From: Candidatus Komeilibacteria bacterium CG11_big_fil_rev_8_21_14_0_20_36_20
GTDB lineage: Bacteria > Patescibacteriota > Patescibacteriia > UBA1558 > GWA2-36-10
Direction: 5' to 3'
Length of the DNA stretch: 52,139 nt
Assembly: GCA_002787405.1 (NCBI GenBank)
Contig: PCWQ01000006.1
Coordinates: 1-52,139, forward strand
Shown: piece by piece, positions 41,388-48,596 of the stretch
How positions within the stretch are numbered: position 1 is the first letter of the stretch
Layout: each line of letters begins with the position of its first letter
The notes under the pieces: generated by a model
What the model was told of the DNA's origin: nothing
Databases searched by the model: none
Seen by the model: only the letters and a program-made list of their open reading frames with translations
Program-made: the position numbers and the translations under genes

Positions 41388-41458
41388 CTTTGCGAGAACC
41401 AGGCGAATGCTTCGCTTATTTCGACGTTAAGTCAGAATTCACTCGCCATGACGCAGAA
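41388..41458. repeat. GC-rich intergenic repeat-like stretch
   Basis: Contains GCGAATGCTTCGC (a hairpin) and CTCGCCATGACGCAG. Its complement CGTCATGGCGAG, with GAAGC and CGTCG blocks, recalls the CGTCATTGCGAGGAGC-type repeat found scattered in many bacterial genomes. Related blocks occur at 44480-44505. Similarity is by eye only. Confidence 0.45.
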
Positions 41459-41460
41459 AA

Positions 41461-41494
41461 ATAAAAAAACAGCCCAGATTTGGGGTGTTTTTAA
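41461..41494. terminator. Bidirectional terminator between rplU and recR
   Basis: ACAGCCCA / TGGGGTGT pair with one mismatch; T runs follow on both strands, longer on the minus strand. Confidence 0.7.
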
Positions 41495-41496
41495 AA

Positions 41497-42093
41497 TTAT
41501 AATTTTTTTCTATTTTCCAAAGCAGAGGAAAGCGTGGCTTCATCAGTATATTCGATATTGGCTCCCATTGGAATTCCTCTAGCTAGTTGGCTGATTTCTA
41601 CAGGGTAATTTCTTAGTAGTTTTTTAAGATATAAAACCGTAGCTTCACCTTCCATGCTCTGATCCAGCGCTAAAATAATTTCCTTGATGCCGTTTTCCTC
41701 AATACGTTGGACTAGTTCTTTAATTTTTAATTTATCCGGTGTGGTTCCTTCCAAGGGGTTGAGTAGGCCGTTAAGCAGATGATAATAGCCATTAAACTGA
41801 TTAGTTTTTTCAATTGCTTCTACATCTTGATTTTGTGAAACTACGCAAATAATTTTTTTATTTCGGTTTGGATCGCTACAGATACGGCAAAGTCCTTTGT
41901 CGGTTAGGTTAAAACATTGGGGACAGGAATGAACATGGTTATAAGCTTCATTGAGATGATTAGCTAATATCTTTAAATCTTCTTTACGGTGCAACAAATT
42001 AAAAACAAGCTTGGCGGCGCTTTTTGGTCCGACGCTAGGCAGTTTATCAAATTCAGCTATTAGTTTTTGAATAAAATCAGGTAATTGTTTCAC
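41497..42093 (-). CDS. recR: Recombination mediator RecR
   Basis: The 198-residue protein has the helix-hairpin-helix DKLPSVGPKSAAKL, a zinc finger CPQCFNLTDKGLCRIC (four Cys) and the Toprim domain ICVVSQNQDVEAIE...YYHLLNGLLNPLEG. It loads RecA at gaps together with RecO. It is the third gene of dnaB-ybaB-recR on the minus strand; the ybaB-recR pair is conserved widely. Confidence 0.97.
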   Translation of the reverse strand: MKQLPDFIQKLIAEFDKLPSVGPKSAAKLVFNLLHRKEDLKILANHLNEAYNHVHSCPQCFNLTDKGLCRICSDPNRNKKIICVVSQNQDVEAIEKTNQFNGYYHLLNGLLNPLEGTTPDKLKIKELVQRIEENGIKEIILALDQSMEGEATVLYLKKLLRNYPVEISQLARGIPMGANIEYTDEATLSSALENRKKL

Positions 42094-42167
42094 CCTGTTA
42101 GAAATTAATAATAAATTGTTTTTTTATCCTATTAGTGAAAAAGTGTTAAGATTTCTAGCAAGGTAAA

Positions 42168-42461
42168 TTATTTCATCCCAGGCATATTAAAGCCGCCCAT
42201 TTGTTGCATCTTAGCAGCCATTTTACGCTGCACTTTTTTAATGGCTTCAGCAATTCCTTCGATGATCTGTTTTTCTAAGTCAATTTTTTTATTAGGTGAA
42301 AGATATTCAGATTTTATATCAAGTGATTTGATGTTTTGGTTGCCGTCCATAACAACTTTAACCGCTTTATTATCAACTTCAATAATCTCATCAGCTAGAG
42401 CGCTTTTAAGGGTGTTAGCTTGCTTTCTTAGATCATTGTATTGTTTTAGTTTGTTGAACAT
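42168..42461 (-). CDS. YbaB/EbfC nucleoid-associated protein
   Basis: The 97-residue protein has the helix-strand-helix of YbaB: MFNKLKQYNDLRKQANTLKSALAD, then VKVVMDGNQNIKSLDIKSEYL, and an AIKKVQRKMAAKMQQMGG tail with Met-rich end. It binds DNA as a dimer and is usually paired with recR, as here. Confidence 0.93.
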   Translation of the reverse strand: MFNKLKQYNDLRKQANTLKSALADEIIEVDNKAVKVVMDGNQNIKSLDIKSEYLSPNKKIDLEKQIIEGIAEAIKKVQRKMAAKMQQMGGFNMPGMK

Positions 42462-42488
42462 TTTTTGTTTGTTATTTTTTTAAATTAT

Positions 42489-43940
42489 TTATAAACTAGT
42501 CCATCCTTCAGCTGTGGCTTCTTTGGATGCTGGTGGTTTTTCATCTAAAGTCGGTATAGGCATCTCGGTTGTTTCTTCTATTATTTCTTTTTCTGACTGG
42601 TAACTGGTTTCTAGGTTTTTAAAGCTTACTTTATTTTCATCAAAGAACAAACGGACTATTCCGGTGGGGCCGTTGCGGTGTTTATCAATGTGAATCTCAG
42701 CCAGGCCTTTTTCGTCTTCTGAACATTCTCGGCTCTTGTCTTTAGCTTTGCGGTAAATAAACATAACAATATCTGCATCTTGTTCAATTGCTCCTGATTC
42801 TCTAAGATCAGCCAGTTTAGGAATAGCTGGCGATCTGTTTTCCACAGCTCGAGATAATTGAGATAGAGCCAAGACCGGCACATCAAGTTCTTTGGCGATT
42901 TGTTTTAAAGCGCGGGAAATTTCTGATATTTCCTGCACTCTGTTTTCCTGCCGTCCGCCACTGTCCATTAATTGGAGATAATCTACTACCAGTAAGCCAA
43001 GATTATGTTCCATCTTTAAACGTCGGGCCTTGGTGCGGATTTCCATAATATTAACATTAGGGGAGTCATCAATAAATATTGGTGCCTCAGATAAAATACC
43101 CATAGCTCGGCCAATGCGTGGAAAATCGTCGTCTTCTTCTTTGTCCGACAAGCGGCCGGTGCGCATTTTCCATAGATCAACTCCGGCCTCAGATGCCAAT
43201 AATCTATCTACTAGTTGTTCTTTGGACATCTCCAAAGAAAAGATACCGACGGGTGTTTTGGATCGAATAGCTATATTGCGAACTAGATCCAGAGCTAAAC
43301 TGGTTTTACCAAGGGAAGGACGAGCTGCTAGCACTACTAAGTCTGATTTTTGCAGACCAGACAGTAGCTTATCCAAATCATTGTAACCAGTTGGTATGCC
43401 ACGAGTTGCTTGTCCACCGGATTTATGAAGTTCGTCAATACGGTTAAAAGTATCATTTAAAATATTTTTAATAGGGATAAACTGTTTTTTGATGGAGGCC
43501 TGGGAAATTGCAAAAAGTTTTTGTTCGGCCCTATCTAATAATTTTTCCACATCTTGATCTTCTGAAAAACTAAATTCGCTGATCTCGGCTGCCGCTCTTT
43601 CTAAATTTCTAAGGGTTGATTTTTTGCGAATAATGTTGGCGTAAGAAATAACGTGAGAGGAACTGGGCACAGAAGCGGTTAATTCGGCTAAGTATGATTT
43701 ACCACCTACTATTTCCAGTTGTTTTTTTTCGCTTAAGCGATTGCCGACCGATAAAATGTCAACTGGCTCATGCTGTTCAAATAAATCAAGAATGGCCTGA
43801 TAAATCAGCCCGTGAGAGTCTTTATAAAAATCATTAGGCCGAAGAGTGTCGCTGATTTTGATAATATTTTCTTTATCAAGAAGTAAAGCACCTAGAAGAC
43901 TAGCTTCGGCTTCTAAATTTTGCTGGGGTATTTTTGGCAT
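42489..43940 (-). CDS. dnaB: Replicative DNA helicase DnaB
   Basis: The 483-residue protein has an N-terminal domain (QNLEAEASLLGALLLDKENI), a linker helix and a RecA-like core with Walker A ARPSLGKTSLAL (about residue 206), Walker B LLVVDYLQLM, and the PVLALSQLSRAVENR and ADLRESGAIEQDADIVMFIYR segments. No intein is present. It leads the dnaB-ybaB-recR unit. Confidence 0.97.
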   Translation of the reverse strand: MPKIPQQNLEAEASLLGALLLDKENIIKISDTLRPNDFYKDSHGLIYQAILDLFEQHEPVDILSVGNRLSEKKQLEIVGGKSYLAELTASVPSSSHVISYANIIRKKSTLRNLERAAAEISEFSFSEDQDVEKLLDRAEQKLFAISQASIKKQFIPIKNILNDTFNRIDELHKSGGQATRGIPTGYNDLDKLLSGLQKSDLVVLAARPSLGKTSLALDLVRNIAIRSKTPVGIFSLEMSKEQLVDRLLASEAGVDLWKMRTGRLSDKEEDDDFPRIGRAMGILSEAPIFIDDSPNVNIMEIRTKARRLKMEHNLGLLVVDYLQLMDSGGRQENRVQEISEISRALKQIAKELDVPVLALSQLSRAVENRSPAIPKLADLRESGAIEQDADIVMFIYRKAKDKSRECSEDEKGLAEIHIDKHRNGPTGIVRLFFDENKVSFKNLETSYQSEKEIIEETTEMPIPTLDEKPPASKEATAEGWTSL

Positions 43941-43958
43941 AGGTTTGTCTGTAAAAAT

Positions 43959-43987
43959 AGCTTAACGTATTTCCCGTCTTTTTTCAA
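43959..43987 (-). promoter_or_regulatory. Possible promoter of dnaB
   Basis: Minus-strand TTGAAA and TAAGCT with a 17-base spacer, about 19 bases before the start codon. Confidence 0.5.
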
Positions 43988-44049
43988 GTTTATTTATAGA
44001 CAGTTTATACACTTTTTTAAATAGCAGCTCTCGTCTTTTAAGGTATAAA

Positions 44050-44080
44050 AAACCCCTTTTGCATTTTTCAGGGGGTTTTA
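44050..44080. terminator. Bidirectional terminator upstream of dnaB
   Basis: AACCCCTTTTGC...CAGGGGGTTTT forms a CCCC/GGGG stem with T runs on both sides. On the minus strand it ends the small membrane-protein transcript. Confidence 0.75.
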
Positions 44081-44134
44081 GTGAATTGAAGCCATGTTTA
44101 TTTTCTGTAATTTTTAGTGTTGGTTGTTTTCTGA

Positions 44135-44284
44135 TTAACTCCAGCGTTGAGCCAGACGTAACAATAAATAACATATTGATGGCGGAATGACCAACCATAA
44201 TGCTGTTAATGGATAATACTTAACTAACATGCAAAAACCGATGAACGCTGTTGTGCCTAATATAATATATATATTTTTATTCAT
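44135..44284 (-). CDS. 49-residue two-helix membrane protein
   Basis: The ATG at 44284 is 6 bases after AAAGGAGG, the best ribosome site in this part. The longer track ORF starting at 44413 reads through the promoter and is rejected. The peptide has two membrane helices (NIYIILGTTAFIGFCMLV and PLTALWLVIPPSICYLLLRL) and a short basic end. It has its own promoter and terminator. Function unknown; small hydrophobic peptides of this size include toxins and membrane-complex subunits. Confidence 0.6.
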   Translation of the reverse strand: MNKNIYIILGTTAFIGFCMLVKYYPLTALWLVIPPSICYLLLRLAQRWS

Positions 44285-44335
44285 GGTATCCTCCTTTGAG
44301 TGAGGGTGGTCTTTAAAAAACAAAAGTCTACTTAT

Positions 44336-44365
44336 TTTATATAATATAATTTGTTTTTTTGTCAA
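44336..44365 (-). promoter_or_regulatory. Promoter of the 49-residue protein
   Basis: On the minus strand, TTGACA is followed after 18 bases by TATAAA. Confidence 0.7.
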
Positions 44366-44410
44366 ATAAAAAAACAGCGTTTTGCTGATTTCAGAATGTT
44401 CGAAGGCCAT

Positions 44411-44508
44411 CATTCGACTACGCTCACGATCTGCGATGAGCTAGTAAGGCAGGACTGAGCGGCCAACGGCCATGAGCGAGGAGGAGCAAAGCGACGACGA
44501 GTCGAATG
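44411..44508. repeat. GC-rich inverted-repeat element beside tRNA-Lys
   Basis: A perfect 9-bp inverted repeat CATTCGACT / AGTCGAATG bounds about 98 bases. Inside are GGCCAACGGCC, able to form a hairpin, and GCGAGGAGGAGCAAAGCGACG, close to the GCGAGGAGCGAAGCGACG dispersed repeat. The end coincides with the CCA end of the tRNA. No coding is seen. Confidence 0.65.
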
Positions 44509-44583
44509 GTGCGCCCAGCAGGATTCGAACCTGCGACCGTCTGCTTAAAAGGCAGCTGCTCTACCAGGCTGAGCTATAGGCGC
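44507..44583 (-). tRNA. tRNA-Lys (TTT)
   Basis: The 77-nt cloverleaf on the minus strand has acceptor GCGCCTA / TGGGCGC, D arm GCTC...GAGC, anticodon loop CTTTTAA (anticodon TTT), T loop TTCGAAT and an encoded CCA. Confidence 0.95.
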
Positions 44584-44612
44584 ATGTATTAAATGAATAT
44601 TTAAAAGCTGAG

Positions 44613-44634
44613 CTGCCTGCCTGCCGGCAGGCAG
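44613..44634. repeat. CTGCCTGCCGGCAGGCAG palindrome
   Basis: An 18-bp perfect palindrome (44617-44634) preceded by one more CTGC unit. Such CCTGCCGGCAGG runs are frequent in Patescibacteria genomes as I recall them. It lies between the tRNA-Lys promoter and the tRNA, so it would form a hairpin in the tRNA precursor. Confidence 0.75.
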
Positions 44635-44668
44635 ATAGGTGCATAAAATAATTACAAATACGGGCTTT

Positions 44669-44697
44669 ATTATAAATTAATTGAGGCCAGATGTCAA
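44669..44697 (-). promoter_or_regulatory. Consensus promoter of tRNA-Lys
   Basis: On the minus strand TTGACA-17-TATAAT is a perfect sigma70 consensus, the strongest promoter seen in the window. Confidence 0.9.
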
Positions 44698-44720
44698 GAA
44701 ATTTAGTGTCTTTAGGGGTT

Positions 44721-45101
44721 CTAATTTTGACTAAGTGTGCCTACGCAATAATCCTGTAGAATATTTAGGGAGCCTTGGTTGTGTTTTCTGACACTATTGA
44801 AAAGTTGGGTGGCGTCTTGGCCGCAGACCGGCAAAATCGTTCCTGCTCCGGCCGGATGCATGTTTAAAAAATTAGTAACATTATATATCTGATTATCGAC
44901 AATTACCCAACAATCAGCGGGATTATTGTGCGGAGCCACTTCGGCAGTAGTAATAGTTAAGTTACAGTTAGCTGATGGGCTAATTTTATTGTTGGGGTTG
45001 ATTTGGGATTGATTGTTTTGATAAAATACCAGACCGGCTACTAATATAGCCACAGTTACAGCAAAGAAAATAAATAAAGCGACATTGATTATTTTTTTCA
45101 T
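44721..45101 (-). CDS. Membrane-anchored cytochrome b5-like heme protein
   Basis: The 126-residue protein has an N-terminal membrane anchor (5-27), a short linker and a cytochrome b5 domain (about 50-125): CWVIVDNQIYNVTNFLNMHPAGAGTILPVCGQDATQLF...HNQG. The HPAG His and a later His are the likely heme ligands. It is exported. The start overlaps the end of the ferric-reductase-like gene (4 bases), so they are co-translated and probably pass electrons between them. Confidence 0.88.
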   Translation of the reverse strand: MKKIINVALFIFFAVTVAILVAGLVFYQNNQSQINPNNKISPSANCNLTITTAEVAPHNNPADCWVIVDNQIYNVTNFLNMHPAGAGTILPVCGQDATQLFNSVRKHNQGSLNILQDYCVGTLSQN

Positions 45102-46342
45102 AGGAGTGTGAATTCTTCGGAATGAATAAGTTTCTTAGGAATTTTTAATTTTATAAATTGTTTTTTTAGACTTTTCAGCATAGCCGGCGGTCCGCAGATG
45201 AAAATATCTTTATTGTTTAATCCTTGGCTCATTTCAGCAATAACTTCAGCTTTAAGGCGTCCCTTTTTATTTGAAGGCCATGAGATAATTCGGAGTTGAT
45301 TATTTTGAGTAGCTATTTTTTGTAGTTTATTCAAAAGAAAATTTTCGGCTGATGTTTTGAAACAGCAGTAGAGATCAATTTTATACTGATCATTGATAGT
45401 TGGAGCCATGGATAAAAAAGGCGTAATCCCGATTCCTCCGGCTATCCAAATTTGATTTTTGTTGTGGCAGTTTTTATAAGAGAATCGTCCAAAAGGTCCT
45501 TCAATTTTTACCTTAGTGCCGATTTTTAAAATCGCAAGTTTACTGGTGTAATCTCCTAGGGCCTTGATGGTAAGTTTTAGGTTAGTTTGATCTGTAGAAG
45601 AGGAAGAGATAGAAAAAGGATGGGATTCAGTAAATCCTTTTTGTAAGAATTCTACAAAAATAAATTGTCCGGCTTCAAATTGTATGGTTTTCCCCTGAGG
45701 TTTCAAGGTAATTTCAACTACTTTTTCGCCAAGAGGAATAACTTGCTCCAGTTGATAGTTGAATTTTTTAACCAGAATTTTGTGAAAAACTGAACGATAA
45801 ATAAAAGTGACTAATCCCAGAATGGTTAAAATAACCATATAAATTTTAAGCGGTAGATTACTGGCGATATCACTGCCAATGAAGAAGGCGTGTAAACCGC
45901 CAAAAAAGAAAGCTAATCCTAAAAAACGATGGGACGTTTTCCAGACAGGATAATGAAGATTAGTGTAAAAAGTCAGAATAAGTAAAATTATCATGATTGC
46001 CAAAGCAGCGATGCCAAAATTTATTGGCCAATGACCAGAAGGTAGCAGAAAAAGAGCGGCTTGCCTCAAGGAAAATAGAATATAATGTCCGGCCAAAAAA
46101 AGAGGATGGAATAAAAGAAAAACAAAAGCAGTTGCTCCGGTAAGATGATGCAAGACATACATTTTATTTAGGCCACCAAAATAATCTTCCATAAATTTGA
46201 ACCGGCCGCTTAAGATAAGATTTAAAGCGAATAGAGCCATGCCCACCAGTCCGGCGAGTTGGCCCAGGCTGGTCAGAGTAGAGGAGAGATTGCTGAATTT
46301 GATATTGAAATTACCGAAAATTGCCCATAAGATTATTGGCAA
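45098..46342 (-). CDS. Ferric-reductase-like transmembrane flavoprotein
   Basis: The 414-residue protein has a ferric-reductase-like membrane domain (about 20-185) whose His residues can bind heme (HHLTGATAFVFLLFHP, KTSHRFLGLAFFFGGLHAF). An FAD domain (about 190-290; HPFSISSSS) and an NAD(P) domain (WIAGGIGITPFLSM, FICGPPAMLKSL) follow. It should carry electrons from NAD(P)H across the membrane. The listed start is TTG, with no clear ribosome site. The same frame is open further upstream and adds hydrophobic residues, so the true start may be a rare codon. It follows tRNA-Ser. Confidence 0.88.
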   Translation of the reverse strand: MPIILWAIFGNFNIKFSNLSSTLTSLGQLAGLVGMALFALNLILSGRFKFMEDYFGGLNKMYVLHHLTGATAFVFLLFHPLFLAGHYILFSLRQAALFLLPSGHWPINFGIAALAIMIILLILTFYTNLHYPVWKTSHRFLGLAFFFGGLHAFFIGSDIASNLPLKIYMVILTILGLVTFIYRSVFHKILVKKFNYQLEQVIPLGEKVVEITLKPQGKTIQFEAGQFIFVEFLQKGFTESHPFSISSSSTDQTNLKLTIKALGDYTSKLAILKIGTKVKIEGPFGRFSYKNCHNKNQIWIAGGIGITPFLSMAPTINDQYKIDLYCCFKTSAENFLLNKLQKIATQNNQLRIISWPSNKKGRLKAEVIAEMSQGLNNKDIFICGPPAMLKSLKKQFIKLKIPKKLIHSEEFTLL

Positions 46343-46451
46343 TAAAGAAAGGGCAATAATAGAAATGATGCCTAATTTGTTTTTATATTTTAAAAGTATA
46401 TTTTAAAATTAGAATGATCGGTAGACCGTGAGTGAGCAAAGGCGAATCGAG

Positions 46452-46541
46452 TGGCGGTGGGGCAGAGATTTGAACTCTGGAGACCATTGCTGGCCTACTG
46501 CTTTTCGAGAGCAGCGCCTTCAACCACTCGGCCACCCCACC
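46452..46541 (-). tRNA. tRNA-Ser (CGA)
   Basis: The 90-nt class II tRNA has acceptor GGTGGGG / CCCCACC, anticodon stem CTGCT / AGCAG around CTCGAAA (anticodon CGA), a long variable arm, T loop TTCAAAT and an encoded CCA. Confidence 0.95.
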
Positions 46542-46542
46542 A

Positions 46543-46619
46543 TGGTGGGTGTGCCCAGACTTGAACTGGGGACTTCTACGATGTGAACGTAGCACTCTAA
46601 CCAACTGAGCTACACACCC
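46543..46619 (-). tRNA. tRNA-Val (CAC)
   Basis: The 77-nt cloverleaf has acceptor GGGTGTG / CACACCC, anticodon stem CTACG / CGTAG around TTCACAT (anticodon CAC), T loop TTCAAGT and an encoded CCA. It is one base from tRNA-Ser and 7 from argS, so all are probably one transcript. Confidence 0.95.
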
Positions 46620-46626
46620 CTTATAA

Positions 46627-48450
46627 TTACATCACTTCCGGTGATTCAATACTCATTAATTTTAGTCCCTTCGCTAGTATTTTTTTAGTTTGCTGGCAGA
46701 GGTGAAGACGTATTTGTTTGAGGTTTTCCGTGTCTGCCTTTAAAACAGAATGATGTTGATAAAAATTATTAAAAGCTTTGGCTAATTCAAATAAATATTG
46801 AGTGAGAACAGAAGGGTTATAATTTTGAGCGGTTTTCTGGATTGTTTCTGGAAAATCCAATAATAACTTAGTTAATTTTAACTCTTCATTATTGAATTCT
46901 AGATTAAAATCAAGGGTTTTAATTTTTTTTATTTTTGGAGATTTTTTCAAAATATTTGAAATTCGGGCATGAGTGTATTGAATAAACGGTCCGGTATAAC
47001 CGTCAAAAGAAATGGATTCTTTAGGATTAAAAGTTATTGTTTTTTGTGGATTGGCGCCCAGTAGAAAAAATTTTAAAGCTCCCAGACCGACAATTTCAGC
47101 TATCTGATTTTTTTGTTTTTGGTCAACTTTAAATTGTTTGGTGGCCTGAGACATTGTCTCTAGCGCTTTATTTTCCATTTCCTTGATTAAATCGTCAGCG
47201 TCAATCACCGTGCCTTCGCGGGATTTAATTTTGCCTTCAGGCAGATTGACCATGCCGTAAGACAGGTGATAAAGATGATCAGCCCACTTAAATCCCAGTT
47301 TTTTCAAGATGAGGAATAAAACTTTAAAATGATAGTCCTGCTCGGAAGCGACTACATAAATCATTTGATCAAATTTAAATTGATCATAACGGTCTTTGGC
47401 CGTGCCTAAATCTTGGGTAATGTAAACCGAGGTGCCGTCGCTGCGCAGGATAATCTTTTGATCTAAACCATCTTTGGTCAAATCAATCCAGATTGAGCCG
47501 TCTTTTTTCTGATAAAACACTTTCTTTTTAAGCCCAAGTTTGACTAGACCTTTGCCTAACAAATAAGTCTGACTTTCGTAGTAAACTTTATCAAATTCTA
47601 TTCCCAATTTTTTATAAGTTTCATCATATCCCTGATAAACCCAGTTATTCATTGTTTTCCAAAGTTTTTTGACTTCAGGGTCATTATTTTCCCAGGCCTG
47701 TAGCATGGCTTGGGCTTTTTGCATCCATTGAGATTTTTTCAAAAATTTTTCTTCGCTCTTCTTTTTTTCCAAGTTATTTAATTTTGTTAAGTCAATTTTA
47801 TTTTTAGCCAAGTATTCTTTTTTTTCTTGAGCTAAAAGCTGGCCGAATTTGACATAGTATTTACCGACTAGATGATCTCCTTTCAGGCCGGAAGATTGGG
47901 GAGTTTCTCCCTGACCAAATTTTTGCCAGGCCAGCATACTTTTCATAATATGAATACCACGATCGTTAATAATATTTATTGGCACCACTTTAAAATCGCA
48001 TATTTTCAAAATATTACTCAGTGTTTGACCTAGGACATTATTTCTTAGATGACCAATATGCTGCGGTTTGTTGGTATTGGGGCCGGAAAACTCAAGCAAC
48101 AGTTTTTTGTTTTTACCAATCATATTTTGGCCGAAATTTTTAGCTTGATCAATTTCCAGAAGAGTTTTCGGGATAAAATTATCAGCTTGGATAAATAAAT
48201 TTAAATAAGGCCCTAGGGGGGCGACCCTACTTACTAAGGGGCTAGTTTTAAAACCGGCGGCTAGTTTTTTGGCCACTGCAGCTGGATTTTGCCCTAATTC
48301 TTTAGCTAAATCAAAACAGGCAAGAGCGTAATCTCCCATTTTTTCGTCCGGCGGTTGGTCTAGGGCTATTTTTTCCGTCGGAAAATCTAACTTCAAGACT
48401 GATCGAATATTATCGCCAAGATTAGTTTTTAAACTATCTATTATTCTCAT
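46627..48450 (-). CDS. argS: Arginyl-tRNA synthetase
   Basis: The 607-residue class I enzyme has an N-terminal Add1 domain, LLEFSGPNTNKPQHIGHLRNN (HIGH motif, about residues 124-140), a KMSKS-equivalent GKIKSREGTVIDADDL (about 400) and a C-terminal anticodon-binding domain with FDGYTGPFIQYTHARI before it. A long Lys-rich insertion lies at about 205-245. tRNA-Val and tRNA-Ser follow it. Confidence 0.97.
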   Translation of the reverse strand: MRIIDSLKTNLGDNIRSVLKLDFPTEKIALDQPPDEKMGDYALACFDLAKELGQNPAAVAKKLAAGFKTSPLVSRVAPLGPYLNLFIQADNFIPKTLLEIDQAKNFGQNMIGKNKKLLLEFSGPNTNKPQHIGHLRNNVLGQTLSNILKICDFKVVPINIINDRGIHIMKSMLAWQKFGQGETPQSSGLKGDHLVGKYYVKFGQLLAQEKKEYLAKNKIDLTKLNNLEKKKSEEKFLKKSQWMQKAQAMLQAWENNDPEVKKLWKTMNNWVYQGYDETYKKLGIEFDKVYYESQTYLLGKGLVKLGLKKKVFYQKKDGSIWIDLTKDGLDQKIILRSDGTSVYITQDLGTAKDRYDQFKFDQMIYVVASEQDYHFKVLFLILKKLGFKWADHLYHLSYGMVNLPEGKIKSREGTVIDADDLIKEMENKALETMSQATKQFKVDQKQKNQIAEIVGLGALKFFLLGANPQKTITFNPKESISFDGYTGPFIQYTHARISNILKKSPKIKKIKTLDFNLEFNNEELKLTKLLLDFPETIQKTAQNYNPSVLTQYLFELAKAFNNFYQHHSVLKADTENLKQIRLHLCQQTKKILAKGLKLMSIESPEVM

Positions 48451-48459
48451 ACGCTATTA

Positions 48460-48488
48460 ATCTTACTTGAAAAAAGGCATAGTTTCAA
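48460..48488 (-). promoter_or_regulatory. Promoter of argS
   Basis: Minus-strand TTGAAA and TAAGAT with a 17-base spacer, about 10 bases before the start codon. Confidence 0.55.
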
Positions 48489-48526
48489 GTCCAATCAACT
48501 TCAGATTTTAGGAAAAACTGATTTTT

Positions 48527-48535
48527 TGGTATAAT
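48527..48535 (+). promoter_or_regulatory. Extended -10 promoter of the P-type ATPase
   Basis: TGGTATAAT, with an extended TG motif and full TATAAT consensus, 62 bases before the ATG at 48597. Confidence 0.7.
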
Positions 48536-48596
48536 ATAACTGTATTTTCTTATTAATTGAATATAGAGAATAAAGCAAGGATTGGAAAGGACAAAA

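Noticed and set aside
43962-44198. 78-residue minus-strand ORF
   Set aside because: It crosses the terminator at 44050-44080 and part of the small membrane gene, with no ribosome site or domain.
46383-46604. 73-residue minus-strand ORF
   Set aside because: It is the translation of tRNA-Ser and tRNA-Val.
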